Source of the DNA: Novipirellula galeiformis
GTDB taxonomy: Bacteria > Planctomycetota > Planctomycetia > Pirellulales > Pirellulaceae
DNA: 64,000 nt
Assembly (NCBI RefSeq): GCF_007860095.1
Contig: NZ_SJPT01000001.1
Coordinates: 1,068,212-1,132,211 of the forward strand
Reading direction: 5' to 3'
The notes under the pieces were generated by a model. That model was not told the DNA's origin. It made no database searches and was given only the letters and a program-made list of their open reading frames with translations. Below, one piece after another: positions 37,318 to 45,399 of the stretch. The position numbers and the translations under genes were made by a program. The number at the start of each line of letters is the position of its first letter. The stretch's first letter is position 1.

Positions 37318-38910
37318 ATGTCCCAAACCCCTTCCACCGTTCGTCCCGTTTTGATCAACGGCATTTGGCGTGACGCTGACTTTAGCAGCACGTTTCAGGC
37401 AACGGATCCGAATACAAATGAAGTGTTGGCAGCAACGTTTCCCGTCAGTGCTTGGAGCGATTGCGATGCCGCGCTCGACGCGGCGGTCGAGGCCGCCACG
37501 GCGCTGCGCCGAGTCAGCAAGGCCAAGATCGCTGAGTTCTTAGAAGCCTATGCCGATGGGATCGAGGCAGCGAAAGAGGCTCTTGTGGATGCTGCCTTTG
37601 CCGAGACGGGGCTCGCGCGAAGTCCTCGTTTGGGCGACGTCGAGTTGCCGCGGACCAGCAATCAATTGCGTGCCGCCGCCGCTGCGTGCCGTAGTGGGAA
37701 TTGGGCTGCGGCGACGATCGATACCAAGGCGGGGATCCGTTCCTGCTTCGAAGCGATTGGACCCGTGTGTGTGTTCGGTCCAAATAACTTCCCCTTCGCT
37801 TTCGGCAGTGTGTCGGGAGGCGATTTTGCCGCCGCGATCGCTGCGGGGAATCCCGTCATTGGCAAAGCCAATAGTTCGCATCCCGAAACAACCCGCTTGT
37901 TCGCAGAGATTGCCCTGCGGGCGCTCAAGCAAGCCGGGTTACCCGAAGCAACGGTTCAGTTGATTTATCGAACGAGCCATGCGGATGGGGAGCGTTTGGT
38001 TTCGGACCCTCGTGTTGGCGCTACCGGATACACCGGCAGCCGCACTGCAGGGTTGAAGCTCAAGGCTGCCGCGGATGCGGTGGGCAAGCCGATTTATCTC
38101 GAGCTCTCGAGTGTCAATCCCGTTGTGATGACCTCCACGGCGCTCCAGCAGCGTGGCGACGAAATCGCAAACGACTTTGTTACCAGCGTTTTGATGGGCA
38201 CGGGGCAATTTTGTACCAACCCCGGGATGGTGCTGCTGCAATCAGGCGAGCCGAGCGAGAGGTTTATCGCGACCGTGAAAGAGCGTTTTGCTTCGGCGCC
38301 GGCCGGGACGCTATTGTCGCCTGCGGTGTCCACGAGCTTGTCTCAGAGCGTCAAGACGCTGTGTGGGTTTGGGGCGGAGTTGCTGACCGGTGGGGGCGAG
38401 CCTGAGTCGGGGCGTTGTGCTTACGCAAACACGTTGCTGCGAGTCAGTGGCAGCGATTTCTTGAGCCATCCCGAAGGCTTCCAAACCGAAGCGTTCGGCA
38501 ACGCCGCGTTGATGGTGGTGGCGGACAATCTCGACGAGTTAACCGAGTCGATCTCGCGTTTGGAGGGCAATTTAACAGGGTGTATCTATTCGGCGGCGGA
38601 CGGCAGTGATGAAGCGGCCTATGAGAAGATTGCCTTCGAGTTGATTCCCAAGGTCGGCCGTATTTTGAATGATAAGATGCCAACCGGCGTGGCGGTTAGC
38701 GCCGCGATGAACCACGGCGGCCCCTACCCCGCGACCGGACATCCCGGGTTCACTGCGGTTGGTGTTCCAGCAGCGTTGGTCCGGTTTGCCAAGTTAACGT
38801 CGTACGACAATGTGCGCGAGTCGCGGTTGCCGGAACTGTTGAGAAATGAGCCGCCGACTGAGGACACTTGGCGAAATGTTGATGGCCAGTGGACCCAGGC
38901 GAGCGTCTAG
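37318..38910 (+). CDS. Aldehyde dehydrogenase, 2,5-dioxovalerate (alpha-ketoglutarate semialdehyde) type
   Basis: This protein of about 530 residues belongs to the aldehyde dehydrogenase superfamily. The cofactor/oxyanion region FGPNNFPFAFGS is at ~153-164, the general-base Glu262 in YLELSSVNPVV and the catalytic Cys299 in GTGQFCTNPG. The NFPFAF, TGSRTAG and SSVNPV motifs and length fit the NADP-dependent 2,5-dioxovalerate dehydrogenase group, which oxidises the semialdehyde to 2-oxoglutarate. ATG 37318 is chosen; the frame runs back to 37225 with no family match. It follows the FAH-family gene by 149 bp in the same direction. Confidence 0.88.
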   Translation: MSQTPSTVRPVLINGIWRDADFSSTFQATDPNTNEVLAATFPVSAWSDCDAALDAAVEAATALRRVSKAKIAEFLEAYADGIEAAKEALVDAAFAETGLARSPRLGDVELPRTSNQLRAAAAACRSGNWAAATIDTKAGIRSCFEAIGPVCVFGPNNFPFAFGSVSGGDFAAAIAAGNPVIGKANSSHPETTRLFAEIALRALKQAGLPEATVQLIYRTSHADGERLVSDPRVGATGYTGSRTAGLKLKAAADAVGKPIYLELSSVNPVVMTSTALQQRGDEIANDFVTSVLMGTGQFCTNPGMVLLQSGEPSERFIATVKERFASAPAGTLLSPAVSTSLSQSVKTLCGFGAELLTGGGEPESGRCAYANTLLRVSGSDFLSHPEGFQTEAFGNAALMVVADNLDELTESISRLEGNLTGCIYSAADGSDEAAYEKIAFELIPKVGRILNDKMPTGVAVSAAMNHGGPYPATGHPGFTAVGVPAALVRFAKLTSYDNVRESRLPELLRNEPPTEDTWRNVDGQWTQASV

Positions 38911-39067
38911 TTTGTGGCGTCAAAGCCGGTCCAAGTGGCTCGTTGGGCTCACTCCCTCGGCTTGCTCCCTCGGCTTACTGAGTGACCGCCGTTTTCCGGA
39001 ATATGCTGTGCAGCCTGCTTCGTTTTCGGGTAGGGCTTCTAACCGATTCCGACGTTGCGGTCGAGTG

Positions 39068-40030
39068 TCAGCGGGGGGCTTCGCGTGGCGCTTGCCACCA
39101 CTTCGGTGGCGAGCTTTCGTAGCTGACCCAGGTTTGGCTCTCGGGATGACAAAAGCTGAGTTGGTGAGCATGGAGACACATCGGCGGATCGGTCATCGTG
39201 TGAGTTTGTTGCTCGCCGATGGTTTTGTTTGGCAAGTACAGCAGGTCGCCTAGGATGGGAAAGCCGAGCGACCAGCAGTGGACGCGAATTTGATTCGTAC
39301 GTCCTGTTAGCGGAATCGCCTCAAGCAAGGTGGTGTTGTCGGGCAAGCGTTGGATGACTTTAAAGTCGGTGCGCGCCGTTTGCCCACTTTCGCAAGTCAC
39401 GCGAGCGCCGACCGAGAGTCGCCGCTTCATTACGTCCGAGGCGTGAGCGATCGAAAGGTCACAGCGATGTTCTTCCCACGGGACCTCGCCCTGCACGCGA
39501 GCAAGGTAGCGTTTTTTGACTTCGCGTCGTTCAAATTGAGGTTGGACGAAGCCAGCCGCCGCTGCGGTGCGGCACAACACAGCAACTCCTGTTGTGTTGG
39601 CGTCGAGTCGATGGGCAACGCGGAGTTTTTCACCTTCGTAAAAGTCTTCGAGCATCCACGAAAGTGTGTTGCGGTGAAACCGGCCGCTGGGGTGGATTGG
39701 CAGCGGAGCGGGTTTGTCGACGACGAGGATCGACGCGTCTCGATGCAGGATCGTGATCGCCGCATTCACGTCCGGTTCGACCACGTCTTTCATGATCTGG
39801 ACAAAGCAGTCCCCGGCGCGCACGACGCGTTCGGCGCGAGCGGGGAAAAGGTCGATTGAGATTTCACCGGCTTGGATCCAGCCCAGCCACGATTCACGCG
39901 GCGTGGGAGGGTGGTACATGCCCAGGAAGTCAATCAGCTTCATTCCCGCAAACTTCGCTTTGACACGGATCGTGCGGCGGTTCTCGTAGGGAGCACTGCC
40001 GGGAAGCGGGTCGACAACGAAGCTTTTCAT
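39068..40030 (-). CDS. RluA-family pseudouridine synthase
   Basis: This 320-residue protein has an N-terminal S4-like region (RVKAKFAGMKLIDFLGMY, then GWIQAGEISID) and the RluA catalytic domain. The catalytic Asp is in VAHRLDANTTGVAVLCR, and the C-terminus has a TGRTNQIRVHCWSLGFPILGD motif. It isomerises uridines in rRNA or tRNA; the exact site cannot be told. It begins 7 bp after the end of rho in the same direction, so it is likely the second gene of a rho-rluA transcript. Confidence 0.9.
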   Translation of the reverse strand: MKSFVVDPLPGSAPYENRRTIRVKAKFAGMKLIDFLGMYHPPTPRESWLGWIQAGEISIDLFPARAERVVRAGDCFVQIMKDVVEPDVNAAITILHRDASILVVDKPAPLPIHPSGRFHRNTLSWMLEDFYEGEKLRVAHRLDANTTGVAVLCRTAAAAGFVQPQFERREVKKRYLARVQGEVPWEEHRCDLSIAHASDVMKRRLSVGARVTCESGQTARTDFKVIQRLPDNTTLLEAIPLTGRTNQIRVHCWSLGFPILGDLLYLPNKTIGEQQTHTMTDPPMCLHAHQLSFCHPESQTWVSYESSPPKWWQAPREAPR

Positions 40031-40037
40031 GGGGGAT

Positions 40038-41396
40038 TTACAGGGACGTCTTGGCGCCGCTGATCAACTTGATGAATTCGTCATTGCTGTCGAATCGCCC
40101 CAGTTGCTTAGTGAGCTGTTCCATGGCATCCACCGGATGCATGCTGCTAAGCGTGCGGCGTAGCATCGTCACGGCTTCATAGGTTTCTTCGTCATGAAGC
40201 AGTTCTTCACGGCGAGTTCCGCTCTGGCTGATGTCGATCGATGGCCATACGCGGCGATCCGCTAGGCGGCGATCGAGCACCAATTCCATGTTGCCGGTGC
40301 CTTTGAACTCTTGGAAGATCGCCTCGTCCATGCGGCTGTTGGTGTCGACCAAGGCGGTGCCGATGATCGTCAACGAGCCACCTTCTTGGAATGCACGTGC
40401 CGTCGCAAATAGCTTCTTGGGGATGTCCATCGCTTTGATGTCCAATCCACCTGACATCGTGGCCCCACCGCGTCCGCCGCGTCCAACCCATTTGTTGAAC
40501 GCGCGGGCAAGTCGAGTGATCGAATCGAGCATCAGGAAGACGTCTTGCCCCATTTCGGCAAGTCGTTTCGCCCGATCAATCACGAGTTGGCTGAGTCGCA
40601 CGTGGCTTTCCACGTCCATATCCAAACTGCTGGCAACGACTTCGCCGCCCAACACGTTGCGGCGCATGTCGGTGACTTCCTCGGGGCGTTCATCCACCAA
40701 CAGTACGATCAATTTGACTTCGGGATGGTTTTGCGTGATTCCTGTTGCGATATCTTGCAACATCACCGTCTTCCCGCTGCGTGGCGGTGCAACGATTAGC
40801 GCTCGTTGTCCTTTCCCCATCGGGGCAAGTAGGTCGACGACGCGATTGGTCAGTGGTTTTCGGCCGCATTCCAATCGGAGCCATTGTTCGGGGTTGATGG
40901 CGGTCAGGGAGTCGAAGTTTTTGACTTCGAGATACGCCTCGGGTGCCATGCCATCAATATCGACAATTTCACGTACACGGGGGCCTTGCTGGCGGCGTGC
41001 TTGTTGGACCATCGCTTTGAGATAGACGCCTTGGCGAAGTCCAAATTTCTCGATCATCGTGCCGGGAACAAAGGGATCGCTGCGTTCGCGGGCATAGTTG
41101 TTTTCGATGCTGCGCAGGAAGCCGTATCCATTGGGGTGCAATTCAAGGATACCGAGGCTTTCCTCGAGCGGCGCATCGCTGGGGATGTCCGCTGGTTCGC
41201 CTTCGTTGTGTTGTCCGCCACCTTGGCCGCCCCGGTCACCGCCACCGCCACCACCGCCGCCACCACGGCGGCGCCGTCGCACGCGAGGTTTTCCGTTGCC
41301 GCCGCCGTTGTTATTGTTGCCGCCGTTGCCGTGAGGGCCTGAGGGCCCGTTACCGGAACCGCTGCGGCCACGACTGGTCCGTTTCTTTTTAGCCAT
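40038..41396 (-). CDS. rho: Transcription termination factor Rho
   Basis: This 452-residue hexameric RNA-dependent ATPase has a Ser/Gly/Arg/Asn-rich N-terminal segment (~5-55, with GGNNNNGGGN and RRRRGGGGGGGGGDRGG). The cold-shock RNA-binding domain follows (~75-130, LGILELHPNGYGFLRS), then the ATPase core with Walker A LIVAPPRSGKTVMLQDIA, LLVDERPEEVTDM, FLMLDSITRLARAFN and the R-loop/C-terminal SGTRREELLHDEE. ATG 41396 (MAKKKRTSRG) is chosen; the frame upstream to 41573 is not Rho-like. The Gly-rich, basic insert is seen in other planctomycete and high-GC Rho proteins and probably adds RNA binding. Confidence 0.95.
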   Translation of the reverse strand: MAKKKRTSRGRSGSGNGPSGPHGNGGNNNNGGGNGKPRVRRRRRGGGGGGGGGDRGGQGGGQHNEGEPADIPSDAPLEESLGILELHPNGYGFLRSIENNYARERSDPFVPGTMIEKFGLRQGVYLKAMVQQARRQQGPRVREIVDIDGMAPEAYLEVKNFDSLTAINPEQWLRLECGRKPLTNRVVDLLAPMGKGQRALIVAPPRSGKTVMLQDIATGITQNHPEVKLIVLLVDERPEEVTDMRRNVLGGEVVASSLDMDVESHVRLSQLVIDRAKRLAEMGQDVFLMLDSITRLARAFNKWVGRGGRGGATMSGGLDIKAMDIPKKLFATARAFQEGGSLTIIGTALVDTNSRMDEAIFQEFKGTGNMELVLDRRLADRRVWPSIDISQSGTRREELLHDEETYEAVTMLRRTLSSMHPVDAMEQLTKQLGRFDSNDEFIKLISGAKTSL

Positions 41397-42421
41397 TTTT
41401 GATCCAGATGCGCTTGAAGCGTCGTCCAACAGGTCGCGAGTTGCGTGCTTGCAAGGATCAACCTTCGCGGAGTTTAGGGGCATTGCGGTTGTTTGAATGC
41501 CAGTCTCGCGTGAAGGCGACCACACAAAAGGTCGTTGGAACGCTCCGCTTGAAAGCGGGAAATCGAAGAACACCGCACGAATTCAAAGGAAAAAAGCCTA
41601 CCAGGAGTACGGCGGTGACATGCCCTGGGAAGGCGAAACAATAAGTGGGGGGGGGTGGATGGGCGATCGCCGGATCGCTACAGAAAGGGAACTAGACGAA
41701 TGATCCGAAGATCCGTGCCTGAGAAGCAGGCGTCGCTGCGGTTTCCATGGGACCTAGTCTCGTAGACAAGCCCAGTGGAATCACAGAGTGTCGAGTGCGA
41801 CTTAAAATCCATTCAGTATTAAGTTAGGAGACGTGCGATTGAGAGGCCAATCGTGAATTGAAAACGAAGTGTTGGGGATGAGGCGACCATCGCAATGCGA
41901 AAGCGGCAAGCAACCTCGGTAACTTGTGTTTGATCGATCGCCCTCGTAATCTCAAGCCAGTAGCCGTTTGGCGAGCGTAACTGCTTTTTCCTCAAGCAAG
42001 CCACTGAGAGGGACGTGATCAAGCGTCCATTGGGAGAGGTGGGCAGCTAAACTTGTATTGAGCTAATCAATTCAATTTAGCGCCGACCTTCATAACGCTC
42101 ACAAATATAACTCCGGATTTCGGGAAGTCAATAGCTGCTGTGAGTTGGCGGCCGGTTGGGAAAACCCGGGGGGAATGGGAGGCCTTGGTCGGATGGCTGC
42201 CGATTGTGGAGTTCGTGGGAAATGATCGCGGGGAATCACGCGGTAGCCGGCCCCGAAGTTTTTATGTGACGGTGCTCCAAGTTTGTCCCCACTTGGGGCG
42301 ATTTCGTGTTTCAGAAGGCGAGGAATTCGGGCGGCACGCCTTCCAGCCGTTGACGCGGCGTAATGTCAGACGGCGGAGAGACTGTGTCAGACGGCGGAGA
42401 GACCGCTCCTTAGGCAGCCGG
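41397..42421. other. 1-kb region without a supported gene
   Basis: I see only short, basic, non-convincing frames here. The region holds the rho promoter, a run of nine G at 41647-41655 and a 19-bp direct repeat at 42364-42403. An unannotated small RNA could fit but nothing shows it. Confidence 0.5.
42364..42403. repeat. 19-bp direct repeat, period 21
   Basis: Two perfect copies of tgtcagacggcggagagac, starting at 42364 and 42385, lie just past the 3' end of the diguanylate cyclase gene. Confidence 0.85.
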
Positions 42422-44257
42422 TCAACTTCCCGATGCGACGACCTGAGGAGGCGAACTCGGCTCCGCTTTGAGCGGCAAACCGGACGGGGGCGGTGCCGCG
42501 GAGTTCGGGGCCGCTGCGATCGCGGGTGATTTCGTTTTCGCTGCGCTGGTCGCTTGGTCGGGGACGTTGGACGCGGGGACAGCGGACTCGGGGACAGCGG
42601 ACTCGGGGACAGCGGACTCGGGGACAGCGGACTCGGGGACAGCGGACTCGGGGACAGCGGACTCGGTAGTCTGCTTCAGATCCGACTCGGGGGAGGTCGC
42701 ATTGTCGCGGTTGGCAGGTGCGGGCGAGACAGGTGCGGGCGAGACAGGTGCGGGCGAGACAGGTGCGGGCGAGACAGGTGCGGGCGAGACAGGTGCGGGC
42801 GAGACAGGTGCGGGCGTTCGCGCAATCGCCTCGTCGAGTGTTTCGTCTGGTTCGACCGCGATCACGGAAATATCGAGCTTCGATGACTCGTGGGTGCTTG
42901 GCTCTCCGAATTGCAGCGATTCCGCCGAGGAGCGGATTTGTTTGACTTTTTCCTGCGCCGTGTCGTCATTGATTCCAGGCATGCAAACCAGCAGGGTCGA
43001 GTCGTCCTCGGCTCCGATGCGATCGACGCTTCGCATCGTTGCGCGGACAATTTGAAGCAGCGTGCGCATGGAGCCGGCTGCGGGAGCCCCGCTGACGTGT
43101 AGCTGCATGACCTGGGTCGGCAAGCCAATCGATTTGGATCGTTCCTGAAGTTCGGCAAACGAGCCGGTCAATGCCGCACGGTCCGGCAAGCTTGAGAACG
43201 CCCCGTGGTTAGGGCGGGCGGCTGGCACCCGCGGTTGCGGTTTGGGGGCGGCCGTTTGGTTGGCGGGAGGGATGGCTACGGTGGGCAAGGCTTCATCGAT
43301 ATCGGGAATCGATGATGGTTCATCGCCAAGGGTGATCAATTCGGGTGTGTTCACGTCCATCCAATGCCCGCAATTTCGTCCTTGATTCTTAGAGTGGTAC
43401 ATCGCCGAGTCTGCTCTCTCGATCCACTGTTCAATCGATTCGGCCTCGAGTGGTTCGGCCAGTCCAATGCTGGCGGTGACGGCAAGTTGTTTACCCTCGA
43501 ATTCAACGAGGTGTTGTCCGATTGCGGCACGCGCCGATTCGACAATCTGTTTGGATTCCTCGACCGTGTATCCATCGATAATCGCGGCGAATTCTTCGCC
43601 ACCAAAACGGGCGACGATACCGTAGGACTTCAAGCGTGCGTGCAGCATGTTGGCGACCACTTTGAGCACTTCGTCACCGGCGCGATGGCCGTGTTCGTCG
43701 TTGAATTTCTTAAAGTGGTCGACGTCAAGCAGCATCAGCGTGCCCGCGCGCCCAGGGCCGAGTGCATGGCGTCGCGCCAAGTGCTCGTCAAACGCTCCGC
43801 GGTTGGAAACGCGGGTCAAGGCGTCGGTCTGGGCCCTTCGTTCGGCAGATTCAAGTTGGTCGGCTTGTTCCGAGATGCGGCTTTGTGCCGTCTGCAGCTT
43901 GCTTTGCATGGTTTGATTTGCGTCGATCAAGCGATTGACGACCTCACCCAGTTCGTCGGCCGAAAAGGAGGTTTCCGACGATAACGCATCGCTGACCGCC
44001 TGGACGCTGCTTTGATGTAAGTCCACATCCATTGCCATCGTGATGGCATATTCACGGAGTCGGTCCGCTGCAGCGGCAAGCCGCTCGTATTCCCCTTTGA
44101 CATGGTCGAGTTCCGACCGGTCAATCATCGATCTGTCGTCGTTTAGGTCGGCGGGGTCCACGCCCCAGCCAATCGCATGCATGATCCATCCGCAAACGAG
44201 TCCGACGCCGGCGCAGCTAAGTGCGATCGCTAAATCGAGAAACATCATCAGGGCCAT
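42422..44257 (-). CDS. Diguanylate cyclase with a second, degenerate GGDEF domain and repeat tail
   Basis: This 611-residue protein has an N-terminal membrane helix (~5-28), a helical linker (~50-140) and an intact GGDEF domain with GGEEF at 219-223 and DALTRVSNRGAFDE upstream, so c-di-GMP synthesis is expected. The RxxD inhibitory site is not seen at its usual place. Residues ~355-480 resemble a second GGDEF with DRIGAEDDSTLLVCMPG in place of RxGGDEF, thus inactive. The tail carries seven APVSP-type and six ESAVP-type pentapeptides encoded by 15-bp tandem repeats, and ends Pro/Ala-rich. The tail may be a flexible, length-variable spacer. Confidence 0.9.
   Translation of the reverse strand: MALMMFLDLAIALSCAGVGLVCGWIMHAIGWGVDPADLNDDRSMIDRSELDHVKGEYERLAAAADRLREYAITMAMDVDLHQSSVQAVSDALSSETSFSADELGEVVNRLIDANQTMQSKLQTAQSRISEQADQLESAERRAQTDALTRVSNRGAFDEHLARRHALGPGRAGTLMLLDVDHFKKFNDEHGHRAGDEVLKVVANMLHARLKSYGIVARFGGEEFAAIIDGYTVEESKQIVESARAAIGQHLVEFEGKQLAVTASIGLAEPLEAESIEQWIERADSAMYHSKNQGRNCGHWMDVNTPELITLGDEPSSIPDIDEALPTVAIPPANQTAAPKPQPRVPAARPNHGAFSSLPDRAALTGSFAELQERSKSIGLPTQVMQLHVSGAPAAGSMRTLLQIVRATMRSVDRIGAEDDSTLLVCMPGINDDTAQEKVKQIRSSAESLQFGEPSTHESSKLDISVIAVEPDETLDEAIARTPAPVSPAPVSPAPVSPAPVSPAPVSPAPVSPAPANRDNATSPESDLKQTTESAVPESAVPESAVPESAVPESAVPESAVPASNVPDQATSAAKTKSPAIAAAPNSAAPPPSGLPLKAEPSSPPQVVASGS
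42575..42664 (-). repeat. 15-bp tandem repeat, 6 perfect copies (ESAVP array)
   Basis: Six identical units ggggacagcggactc (plus strand) lie head to tail, in frame with the diguanylate cyclase gene on the minus strand. Identity between copies implies recent expansion or gene conversion. Confidence 0.95.
42715..42816 (-). repeat. 15-bp tandem repeat, 6 full copies plus a partial one (APVSP array)
   Basis: Units caggtgcgggcgaga (plus strand) are perfectly repeated from 42715, with a partial seventh ending at 42816. The array is distinct in sequence from the neighbouring 42575 array but has the same unit length. Confidence 0.95.
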
Positions 44258-44495
44258 TCGTAACGCGGATGCAAGTCATTGGACCGCTTCGTCCAATTGG
44301 TGGGGCCGAGGCGGAGTCGAATTTTCCGGTCCGAACACGCGGTCCCCCATGGGGTATAGGTCGTGTTGCCGCTGCGCTGCGTTTTCATGCCGCAACGCGA
44401 ACGCCTTTTTCAACCACCTTCGAGCGTCGTGATGCGGTTGCAATGGTTGTGAGGGCTGGCGGGGGAATGCACTTGAGTTTCGTCGCCGAGACTTG

Positions 44496-44521
44496 CGGCA
44501 TCGGGCAACGGCATCGGGCAA
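44496..44521. repeat. 13-bp perfect tandem duplication
   Basis: Two adjacent copies of cggcatcgggcaa in non-coding DNA. Confidence 0.85.
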
Positions 44522-44850
44522 TGCAGCTTCGCAACTTGACTCCTTTTTTCGGATTTCCGATTGTGATAGCAAACCACGTTAATCTTGGGTTGTCGGCAAA
44601 CCTTTAGAGAATCCGTCTCGATTCACATAGGCAAAAATCTGGAAATGTGTGATATTTGAGTGAACTCCCATCGCTCATCAAAAATTCGCTTGCTGAACTC
44701 ACTTGAAGTGTTTGTCAGTTAGTAAATGCGGGCATGACGCATGCTTGCACGAATTGGCGCTGATGTCGCAATCGATTGCGATGGTACGGGTTCAGATCCA
44801 TCGGCTGATATCACTCGACATTGGATGTTTGCCGTCTTCGCGACATCTTC

Positions 44851-44856
44851 AGGGAG
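44851..44856 (+). promoter_or_regulatory. Ribosome binding site of the BON protein gene
   Basis: AGGGAG six bases before ATG 44863. This fixes the start against the in-frame upstream codon at 44821. Confidence 0.7.
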
Positions 44857-44862
44857 AAGACT

Positions 44863-45087
44863 ATGATTCAGAGACCTTGTCATCAGAACATTGCCACCGC
44901 TGCGAATGCGATTCTTGCGAAAAGCTCAGTTGCAGAGTTGCGTCGGTTGCGCGTCGATGAGAGCGCCAGCGAATTGAAGCTAAGCGGACGGGTGCGCAGT
45001 TTCTATCACAAGCAACTCGCACAAGAGACCGTGCGCATCGTGGCCGGTGCGTTACGTGTGAACAACACGGTTCATGTTAGCGGTTGA
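44863..45087 (+). CDS. Small BON-domain protein
   Basis: This 74-residue protein consists of little more than one BON domain (VAELRRLRVDESASELKLSG, then RVRSFYHKQLAQETVRIVAG and VNNTVHV at the end). BON modules bind membranes or other envelope proteins. No signal peptide is visible in the short N-terminus (MIQRPCHQNIATAANAIL), so a cytoplasmic or non-classical location is possible. It stands alone between divergent and convergent neighbours. Planctomycetes have several such stand-alone BON proteins, as far as I recall; role unknown. Confidence 0.75.
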   Translation: MIQRPCHQNIATAANAILAKSSVAELRRLRVDESASELKLSGRVRSFYHKQLAQETVRIVAGALRVNNTVHVSG

Positions 45088-45094
45088 TTCCGCT

Positions 45095-45127
45095 GGGAAG
45101 GGGGCCGAGAAACGCCCTGGCCTTCCC
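45095..45127 (+). terminator. Candidate hairpin terminator after the BON gene
   Basis: GGGAAGG/CCTTCCC stem with a 3-nt bulge and two further G-C pairs, starting 8 nt past the stop codon. The lack of a T-tract makes it a weak call. Confidence 0.3.
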
Positions 45128-45268
45128 TTGCTCGCGGTGCGTCACCCAGGTGATCTTTTCTAGCACGCGGCCCTTTCGAGCATGCCTTTCTTTAAACCAC
45201 TCAGCAAATCGCTGGGATCAACCAGCCGCTTGGCGAGCGCCGCGGCTTCCTGGGGCGAGCTCCACGAT

Positions 45269-45325
45269 GTCTCTCGTTGAGCTTCGCGTCTCTCGTTGAG
45301 CTTCGCGTCTCTCGTTGAGCTTCGC
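45269..45325. repeat. 19-bp tandem repeat, 3 perfect copies
   Basis: Three identical units gtctctcgttgagcttcgc lie in non-coding DNA, followed by a diverged fourth (gatgttctgggttgagctccgc). The period is not a multiple of three and no gene is involved. Confidence 0.92.
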
Positions 45326-45399
45326 GATGTTCTGGGTTGAGCTCCGCAGGCGATTGCCACGCGGAGCATGAACGCGTTTCGATCGGTTTTACCCGCGAA

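Larger units (their letters stand above)
44258..44862. other. Divergent intergenic region upstream of the diguanylate cyclase and BON genes
   Basis: Six hundred bases with no supported gene. It contains a 13-bp perfect tandem duplication (cggcatcgggcaa twice) at 44496-44521 and an AT-richer stretch around 44600-44700, the likeliest place for promoters. Confidence 0.5.
45088..45399. other. Convergent gap with a hairpin and a 19-bp triplicate repeat
   Basis: No gene is visible. A bulged hairpin (gggaagg at 45095 pairing with ccttccc at 45121-45127) just after the BON stop may end that transcript, though no T-run follows. The repeat is at 45269-45325. Confidence 0.5.

Noticed and set aside
40038-41573. 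Rho starting at 41573
   Set aside because: The extra 59 residues are not Rho-like; MAKKKRTSRG at 41396 is a natural start.
41399-41644. 81-codon basic reading frame upstream of rho
   Set aside because: No ribosome site, low-complexity basic composition and overlap with the likely rho leader; no family pattern.
42575-42816. Possible CRISPR array
   Set aside because: The 15-bp units are directly adjacent with no spacers, are in frame with a gene, and no cas genes are near.
43364-43984. 206-codon open frame antisense to the GGDEF domain
   Set aside because: The opposite strand encodes a complete GGDEF domain; this frame has no recognisable motif.
44821-44862. Upstream extension of the BON protein
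   Set aside because: A good AGGGAG six bases before ATG 44863 supports the shorter protein.
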